Below, one piece after another: positions 58,884-64,000 of a stretch of DNA of 64,000 nt. The stretch's first letter is position 1; every line of letters begins with the position of its first letter. The notes beneath the pieces were generated by a model. The model saw nothing but the letters and a program-made list of their open reading frames with translations. It had not been told where the DNA came from and made no database searches. The translations under genes and the position numbers were made by a program. This DNA is from Mycobacterium nebraskense (GTDB lineage: Bacteria; Actinomycetota; Actinomycetes; Mycobacteriales; Mycobacteriaceae): the NCBI RefSeq assembly GCF_002102255.1, contig NZ_LQPH01000138.1, positions 1-64,000 of the forward strand, written 5' to 3'.

Positions 58884-60100
58884 GAGCCACCGAGTCGGCT
58901 GGTCCGTTCCACGGACAGTTCGTGGGCCAGAAGTTCGGCGAAGGTGAATGTGCCAGTGGGCCGGTCGTTCTTGCCCAGAAGATAGAGCCGCTTGACCGCG
59001 GCGAGGATGCCTTCGGCGATGGCGTCGCGGGTTTGCGTGGAAATCAGCATCGCCCGATCCTGCGGATTGGTGATGTAGCCGATGTCAACCTGCACGGTCG
59101 GCATCCGGGTCAGGCGCAACAGATCCCACGTCCGACCATGCGTCCGGCAATCTCGTAACCCCGTGCGGGCCACCACTTCTCGTTGAATGAAGTCCGCAAG
59201 ATTGCGCCCGATGGTGGACACCGAGCCGTGCGAGTTTCCGAAGTGAAAGGAAGCGACGCCGTTGGCCACGGGGCTGGGCTGGCTCTCGCAGCGCAGGCTG
59301 ATCATCAGGTCCGCCCCGACGTTGTTGGCCGTGGCGGCGCGTTCGGCGTCGGACGGGCTGCGGTTGACCGGCCGCGACAGGAAGGTCTCCATGCCGATGG
59401 CGGTCATCCGCCCTTCGAGCCGGCTTGCCAAGTCCCACAACACATCCGCTTCGCTGACCGGTCCCGACGGGCCGTGCATGAGCTCGCCGTGGTCCGTACC
59501 TCCGCGACCGGGATCGATGATGATCCGCTTGCCCGACAGCTTGGGCCCCGACCGGCGGACCAGTTCTTCCTCGCGGATCGCGTGGGGTGAGCCGCCTGTG
59601 ACACGGGAGCTCAGAAAGTACAAGGAGCGCAACGTTTCTGGACCACAGATGCCGTCGGCGGCGAGCCCGTACTCACGCTGGTAGGACATCAGGGCGTTGT
59701 GCGTCTGCAACCCGAAGTGGCCATCGACCAGGCCGGTGTAGAAACCGAGGTCCTGGAGGCGCGCCTGCAGGGTGGCGACGTCGTCACCATAGAGCGGGGC
59801 GCCGAATTGGTGATACAGCGTGCGCGCACCGAGGCGGTACGACGCCTCCTTCAAAGCCCGATAGGTGGCCTCACCGACGATGCCGTCGACCAGCAGGCCG
59901 CGGTGCTGCTGGAAGGCGCGCACCGCCTGGTCGAGTTCGATGTCGAAGAGCTCGGGGGGCACGTGCCGGCCAGTAGTGAGATCGTCCTCGGGGCTGTCCA
60001 GCAGCCCTAGCGCTGCCAACGTAGCCCGAATTTCGGTCACAGCTGCGCTGCGGTCACCACAGCGCAGCGCATCGCCGTATTCACGGCGCGGACTCGACAT
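58880..60100 (-). CDS. cwlM: peptidoglycan synthesis regulator CwlM (amidase_3 fold)
   Basis: A 406-aa cytoplasmic protein, same length as M. tuberculosis CwlM (Rv3915). Two PG_binding_1-like repeats span about residues 10-80 and 95-165 (each ending in a GIVGEATYRAL or GICGPETLRSL motif). An amidase_3 domain (about 190-375) follows. The zinc-binding motif usually DPGHGG reads DPGRGG, so a zinc-ligand histidine is missing, in line with CwlM being a non-catalytic activator of MurA when phosphorylated by PknB. ATG at 60100 is chosen. No signal peptide. Confidence 0.94.
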   Translation of the reverse strand: MSSPRREYGDALRCGDRSAAVTEIRATLAALGLLDSPEDDLTTGRHVPPELFDIELDQAVRAFQQHRGLLVDGIVGEATYRALKEASYRLGARTLYHQFGAPLYGDDVATLQARLQDLGFYTGLVDGHFGLQTHNALMSYQREYGLAADGICGPETLRSLYFLSSRVTGGSPHAIREEELVRRSGPKLSGKRIIIDPGRGGTDHGELMHGPSGPVSEADVLWDLASRLEGRMTAIGMETFLSRPVNRSPSDAERAATANNVGADLMISLRCESQPSPVANGVASFHFGNSHGSVSTIGRNLADFIQREVVARTGLRDCRTHGRTWDLLRLTRMPTVQVDIGYITNPQDRAMLISTQTRDAIAEGILAAVKRLYLLGKNDRPTGTFTFAELLAHELSVERTSRLGGS

Positions 60101-60235
60101 ACCAAAGGCCCTCCGGGACACACTGACAGGCACGTATCTGGGCAACAGCTAACCGTAATTGTCGCAGACGGTTGGCATATTCGGGAAAACCCCAGGCTGA
60201 ACGCCGGGGCGTGGTGCGGCGAACTTAGATCACGA

Positions 60236-60589
60236 TCAGCTGAGGTTGGGAACCGCGTCGGAGAGCTCCCGCAGCAGCGCTGCCTTGCCTTTGGCGCCGA
60301 CGATCCGCTTCACCGGCTGGCCGTCTTTGAACAGAATCATGGTGGGGATCGAGACCACCTGGAAGTCGCGCGCGGTTACCGGATTGGCGTCCACGTCGAG
60401 TTTGGCGATGGTGAGCTGCTCGGCTCGCTCGCTCGCGATCTCCTCGAGAACCGGCGCGACCATCTTGCAGGGCCCGCACCAGGTCGCCCAAAAGTCAACC
60501 AGCACAGGCTTGTTGCTGGACAACACCTCGGTGGAGAACGATGCGTCAGAGACTTCGATTGTGGCCCCGGCTTTTTCGGCGTCGGTCAT
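60236..60589 (-). CDS. trxC: thioredoxin TrxC
   Basis: A 117-aa cytoplasmic thioredoxin with the active site WCGPC (Cys38, Cys41) in [12 protein letters not shown] and the cis-proline in [10 protein letters not shown]. It is reduced by the adjacent thioredoxin reductase. The start overlaps the trxB2 stop by 4 nt (ATGA), forming a trxB2-trxC operon. Confidence 0.97.
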   Translation of the reverse strand: MTDAEKAGATIEVSDASFSTEVLSSNKPVLVDFWATWCGPCKMVAPVLEEIASERAEQLTIAKLDVDANPVTARDFQVVSIPTMILFKDGQPVKRIVGAKGKAALLRELSDAVPNLS

Positions 60590-61593
60590 TGAGGTGCTCC
60601 AATCATCTCGGTACTGCCAGGAAATTCGGTTGCGTCGCGTTGGGCGGCCGAGCTCGATTCGACGCGGTCGGCCAGCCAGCGTTCGGCGTCGATGGCCGCT
60701 GAGCAGCCGCTGCCGGCGGCGGTGATGGCCTGGCGGTAGGTGCGGTCCACCAGGTCCCCGGCGGCAAACACCCCCTCGATCGAGGTGGCCGTTGTGTGGC
60801 CCTGGACCAGAACGTAGCCCTCGGGGTCGGTGTCGAGGACGTCGCGCACCAACTCCGAGCGCGGGTCGTGACCGATCGCCACGAAGACACCCGTGACGGG
60901 AAGGGTTGATTCTTCACCACTGAGGGTGTCGCGGACCCGCAAACCCATCACCGTCTGATCCCCTTCGACCCCCAGCACGGCCTTGTTGGTCAAGATCGTG
61001 ATCTTCTCGTTGGCCCGTGCGCGGTCGAGCATGATGCGCGATGCTCGGAATTCGTCGCGGCGGTGCACCAGGGTGACGCTGCGCGCGAACCGGGTCAAAA
61101 AAGTGGCTTCCTCCATCGCCGAATCCCCACCACCGATGACCGCGATGTCTTGATCTTTGAAGAAGAACCCGTCACAGGTCGCACACGAACTCACCCCACG
61201 CCCCAGCAGCTCCTGCTCACCGGGCACCCCCAGATACCTCGCCGCCGCGCCCATGGCCAAGATGACCGCCCGCGCCCGAAAGGTCTCGCCCTCGGCGGTC
61301 GTCACCGACTTGACCGGCCCGTCCAGCGACACCGACTCGACGTCTTCCATCCGCAGATCGGCCCCGAAACGCAGCGCCTGTTCGCGCATCTGGTCCATCA
61401 GCTCCGGACCGGTGATGCCATCACGAAACCCCGGGAAATTCTCCACCTCGGTGGTGGTCATCAACGCGCCACCAAACGACGTCCCCTCGAACACCACCGG
61501 CGCCAACTGCGCCCGCGCCGTATACAACGCCGCGGTGTACCCAGCGGGACCCGAACCGATGATGATCACGTCGTGCACAGTGTCGGCGGTCAT
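60586..61593 (-). CDS. trxB2: thioredoxin reductase TrxB2
   Basis: A 335-aa FAD/NADPH disulfide reductase. The FAD motif [16 protein letters not shown] (13-28), redox-active CATC (137-140), NADPH-binding [10 protein letters not shown] and the C-terminal [26 protein letters not shown] segment (here FAAGDL) are intact. It reduces TrxC with NADPH and is essential in mycobacteria. A SigH-type promoter lies upstream. Start ATG at 61593. Confidence 0.98.
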   Translation of the reverse strand: MTADTVHDVIIIGSGPAGYTAALYTARAQLAPVVFEGTSFGGALMTTTEVENFPGFRDGITGPELMDQMREQALRFGADLRMEDVESVSLDGPVKSVTTAEGETFRARAVILAMGAAARYLGVPGEQELLGRGVSSCATCDGFFFKDQDIAVIGGGDSAMEEATFLTRFARSVTLVHRRDEFRASRIMLDRARANEKITILTNKAVLGVEGDQTVMGLRVRDTLSGEESTLPVTGVFVAIGHDPRSELVRDVLDTDPEGYVLVQGHTTATSIEGVFAAGDLVDRTYRQAITAAGSGCSAAIDAERWLADRVESSSAAQRDATEFPGSTEMIGAPQ

Positions 61594-61627
61594 AGAACCC
61601 TTTCAAACGATCGTCCCTGGATTCGTA

Positions 61628-61656
61628 CAAACGCCAGCGTAGGCACGGCTGTTCCC
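61628..61656 (-). promoter_or_regulatory. SigH-type ECF promoter upstream of trxB2-trxC
   Basis: On the minus strand, GGGAAC (61656-61651) is followed after 17 nt by CGTTTG (61633-61628), 34 nt upstream of the trxB2 ATG. This fits the mycobacterial SigH/SigE pattern GGAAC-N16-18-CGTT. SigH is known to induce trxB2-trxC under thiol stress in M. tuberculosis. The assignment is from pattern and known regulon. Confidence 0.7.
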
Positions 61657-61695
61657 GGGAGCCCCAGCACCTCCGGCACAACCCATGGCACCACC

Positions 61696-62421
61696 CTAAG
61701 GGCGGGGGATCTGGGTGTTGGCCAACAAGCCCGTATCGGCGGCGTTGCAGTTCAGCGCCACCGCGTACACCTCCAGGCTGTGGGGAGTGTCGCCCGGCAC
61801 CACCAGCACGACGCCGGGGCGGGCGTTGATCTCTACCCGGCGCGCGCCCAGCACCTGCGTGGACGCCGGATAGCCCAGCCCGGTAAGGCATGAGGCGCGC
61901 CGTGCCGGGTCGCCGAGCGGGCCGTAATCCGGGCTCTGGCTGAGGAGGCCGAGGATCTCGTTCTGCGACAGCGGGATCACCATCGGCGGGGTCGAGACGG
62001 TGATGTGCTCGGCTGTCACCGGGGTGCTGGGGGCGGGCCCGGGCGCGGTGATCAGCGCCGCGGTGCCCACACCGACCGCCGCGAGCACCGCGCAAACGCC
62101 GGCCACCCCGGCGACCACCCGCCCGGACCGGATCCGCGGCCGGGCCGAGTGGGCAGCGGGCGGGCCTGCCTCCGCCGATCCCAGTGCCGCCGAGATTCGG
62201 GTGGTGAGCTCGGGCGGGACATCCGGCGCCGGGCCGGCGCCCAGCGTGGCGACGTCACAGCGCACCCGATTCAGGGCGCGCAGGAGTTGCTCCGCCTCGG
62301 GGTCATCGCGGACCCGTTGACGCACGCGGGCCGCGGAATCGTCGTCCAGCAGGCCGGCCTGCAGGTCGGCGAGCAGCTCAACCGTCAGGGGCGGCTCCGT
62401 GTCGTCATCGGCTTCACCCAT
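61696..62421 (-). CDS. rsmA: anti-sigma factor of SigM (Rv3912-like)
   Basis: A 241-aa membrane protein. The cytoplasmic N-terminal part (TVELLADLQAGLLDDDSAARVRQRVRDDPEAEQLL) resembles anti-sigma domains but lacks a clear zinc H-x3-C-x2-C motif. One transmembrane helix lies near residues 104-130. An extracytoplasmic domain follows, with cysteines at about 184 and 222. Its start overlaps the sigM end by 8 nt, so it is co-translated with the sigma factor it is inferred to inhibit. Confidence 0.85.
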   Translation of the reverse strand: MGEADDDTEPPLTVELLADLQAGLLDDDSAARVRQRVRDDPEAEQLLRALNRVRCDVATLGAGPAPDVPPELTTRISAALGSAEAGPPAAHSARPRIRSGRVVAGVAGVCAVLAAVGVGTAALITAPGPAPSTPVTAEHITVSTPPMVIPLSQNEILGLLSQSPDYGPLGDPARRASCLTGLGYPASTQVLGARRVEINARPGVVLVVPGDTPHSLEVYAVALNCNAADTGLLANTQIPRP

Positions 62422-63025
62422 CCGCCCCAGTGTCCGTCATGCGCTGCTTGACGGCCATGGGTGGGGCCAGGTCGGGTGGGGCTTTCAGGTAGCCCAGGAG
62501 CTCGGCGAGGCGCACCCGGGCCCGGGCGCATCGGCTCTTGACGGTGCCCTCGGCCACGCCCAGTAGCGCGGCGGTGTCGGCCACCGAGTAGCCCTGCATG
62601 TCGACGGCCACCACCGCCGCCCGCTGTTCGACGGGAAGCCGCATCAAGGCGCGCTGCACTGCCAGTGCGGTCTCGACCTGGGTCGTCCGGTCAGCCACCG
62701 GGTAGATGTCCTCCAGCGGGACGGTCGGGTGGGCCTTGGTGCGCCGCAACCGGTCCAGGCAGGCGTTGACGACGATGCGGTGCAGCCAGCTGCCGACCGC
62801 GGCGTCATGCCGAAACGCGCCGGCGCCGCGGTGCGCCGAGAGCATGGCGTCCTGCAGCGCGTCCTCGGCGTCCTCGGCAGTGCGCGTGGTGAGCCGGGCC
62901 AGCCGGTGCAGCTGTCGTTGATGGCGAAGGAACAACTCGCCGAAGGCGTGGCGGTCGCCGGCGACGTGGGCTGCCAGCAGCTCGGCATCACTGCGTTCGC
63001 GCTGGATGTCTCCCCGGGAGCCCAC
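62414..63025 (-). CDS. sigM: ECF RNA polymerase sigma factor SigM
   Basis: A 203-aa extracytoplasmic-function sigma factor. Region 2 (LFLRHQRQLHRLARLTTRTAEDAEDALQDAMLSAHRG... SWLHRIVVNACLDRLRR) and region 4 (MRLPVEQRAAVVAVDMQGYSVADTAALLGVAEGTVKSRCARARVRLAE) are complete. A GTG start at 63025. In M. tuberculosis SigM controls ESX and PE/PPE-type genes. It is followed by its anti-sigma factor and preceded by murJ. Confidence 0.95.
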   Translation of the reverse strand: MGSRGDIQRERSDAELLAAHVAGDRHAFGELFLRHQRQLHRLARLTTRTAEDAEDALQDAMLSAHRGAGAFRHDAAVGSWLHRIVVNACLDRLRRTKAHPTVPLEDIYPVADRTTQVETALAVQRALMRLPVEQRAAVVAVDMQGYSVADTAALLGVAEGTVKSRCARARVRLAELLGYLKAPPDLAPPMAVKQRMTDTGADG

Positions 63026-63089
63026 GGCCGGACAGTAACCAATCGGCTGCGGGGCGGCACTTCACCACGGCACGGCTATGTGAGCGCCG

Positions 63090-64000
63090 TCAGGAGGCGG
63101 CCTGAACCGTGATCTCGGAGAAACCGGCCTGGCTCTTGCCGTTGGTGGTGCCCAACGTGGAGATCCACACCAGCAGATTCGATGTCGGCGAACCGGCCCT
63201 TACGGGGATGACGTTGTGGCCGGGCTTGAGCGTGAAGGCCGGCGCCAGCACGGTGGTGTCGTTCAACGATGCCGGCGCCGCAGTGGCCGAAGATCGGATC
63301 TCGACCTTGGTCCCGCTGCTGGGCGTGTCGATGGTGACTTGGCCGACCACGGTCGGGTTCGGCAGTTGCAGGATCAACCCCTCGCCCTGCTTGAAGCTGG
63401 GGAAGGGGACGGCGTCGGTATAGACCTCGGTCGCCCAGGCGGTGGAAGGGTCGCCGTCGATGGCCTGGCCGGCCGTGCCCGCGTTGTCGGCATCACCGTC
63501 GGGGGAGTAGACCGTTGCCCTGGTCGGTTTGACAACGCTGCCCGCGGCCGCGGAACTGGTGGCCGACGACGAGCCGGAAGACGAGGGCCCGTTCAGCCCG
63601 AGCTCGTCCTTGTTGAGGCCGCCGCCGACGTTGCCGAAGATCTTGCTCACCACGGATGCCAGGACCAGCAGGGCGACCACGATGACGACAAGGCCGGCGC
63701 CGACGCCGATCAACACGTTGCGGCGCCGCCGCGCGAGGGCCGCCTCGTCCTGCCCCGCGGATGCGCGGGCGGTGGGCGGCGCGGGCGAATCGTCGATGGG
63801 CCCCAGCACCTCGGTCCGGTCGGCCACCGCGGTCGCTTGCTGCAGCAAGTTCAAAAGCGTTGAGGCGCTGCGTATCCCACCATCCTCCTGAACCGCCCGG
63901 ACCGCGACGGCCGAAATCTGGAAGGGGATGTCGCGGTCGATGACCATCGGCTCCACCGGCTGGCCGGTCGAATCGCGTTCGGCCGGGGCGAGCCCGCTAC
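63090..64000 (-). CDS. murJ: MurJ/MviN C-terminal part, gene cut by the window edge
   Basis: Only the 3' end of a long gene is present; the frame runs open into the window edge at 64000. The visible 303 codons encode the end of the pseudokinase region (TGQPVEPMVIDRDIPF), a linker and one transmembrane helix (NVLIGVGAGLVVIVVALLVLA). A Ser-rich stretch and an extracytoplasmic beta-sandwich (AIDGDPSTAWATEVYTD...) follow. This is the C-terminal architecture of the mycobacterial lipid II flippase MviN (Rv3910), whose pseudokinase binds FhaA when phosphorylated by PknB. The GTG at 63956 is internal. Confidence 0.9.
   Translation of the reverse strand, partial: SGLAPAERDSTGQPVEPMVIDRDIPFQISAVAVRAVQEDGGIRSASTLLNLLQQATAVADRTEVLGPIDDSPAPPTARASAGQDEAALARRRRNVLIGVGAGLVVIVVALLVLASVVSKIFGNVGGGLNKDELGLNGPSSSGSSSATSSAAAGSVVKPTRATVYSPDGDADNAGTAGQAIDGDPSTAWATEVYTDAVPFPSFKQGEGLILQLPNPTVVGQVTIDTPSSGTKVEIRSSATAAPASLNDTTVLAPAFTLKPGHNVIPVRAGSPTSNLLVWISTLGTTNGKSQAGFSEITVQAAS

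Noticed and set aside
60180..60225. Possible terminator CCCC...GGGG near the cwlM-trxC gap
   Set aside because: The arms are only four bases with a long loop, too weak to call.

Overview
The window is the chromosomal replication-origin region of a Mycobacterium, read opposite to the usual dnaA-first orientation. The gene content and order match the M. tuberculosis interval from Rv3910 through Rv0001 to Rv0045c (recalled from memory, not searched). The GC-rich coding, GTG and TTG starts, WhiB protein, ESX-associated genes and PASTA kinase operon fit this. GyrA carries Ser-Ser at the quinolone position where M. tuberculosis has Ala-Ser. With several gene insertions and losses relative to H37Rv, this points to a non-tuberculous species. 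I cannot name it.

Layout: 0.1-6.6 kb holds metabolic and regulatory genes (alpha/beta hydrolase, F420-type oxidoreductase, GntR, a fused amino-acid ABC importer with its ATPase, MarR, SDR). 6.6-14.1 kb holds leuS, the proline-rich antigen Mtc28, an AlgH-family protein, an MFS transporter and a TIGR03084 protein. 14.2-20.7 kb is an ESX/type VII-associated cluster on the minus strand (XRE regulator, NlpC/P60 protein, two DUF4226-like proteins, an EspC-like protein, a DUF2694-like protein, a repeat-bearing Rv0029-like protein, a YbaB-like protein), divergent from whiB5. 21.3-26.7 kb is an accessory segment: acyl-CoA dehydrogenase, pirin, a small GNAT protein, then a TNT-type NAD glycohydrolase toxin with an adjacent candidate immunity gene whose 3' end appears frameshifted. 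It ends at tRNA-Leu(CAG).

27.2-37.0 kb is the cell-growth signalling operon fhaA, fhaB-pstP-rodA-pbpA-pknA-pknB; fhaB to pknB are joined by 4-nt start/stop overlaps. 37-42 kb holds trpG, a DUF881 protein, crgA, a PH-like membrane protein, ppiA, cwsA, tRNA-Ala, tRNA-Ile and a membrane protein. 42-52 kb is gyrA, gyrB, dciA, recF, dnaN, oriC and dnaA. 52.4-57.9 kb is rpmH-rnpA-yidD-yidC-jag-rsmG-parA-parB with two perfect 16-bp parS sites. 58-64 kb holds a GNAT-like protein, cwlM, trxC-trxB2 (behind a SigH-like promoter), the anti-sigma/sigM pair and the 3' end of murJ/mviN.

Replication initiation, chromosome segregation and Ser/Thr-kinase control of peptidoglycan synthesis are thus clustered around oriC. 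The less expected parts are the toxin-immunity island and the ESX-associated cluster. One protein in that cluster carries four repeats of an acidic-TQVIP motif that resembles a kinase/FHA docking site.
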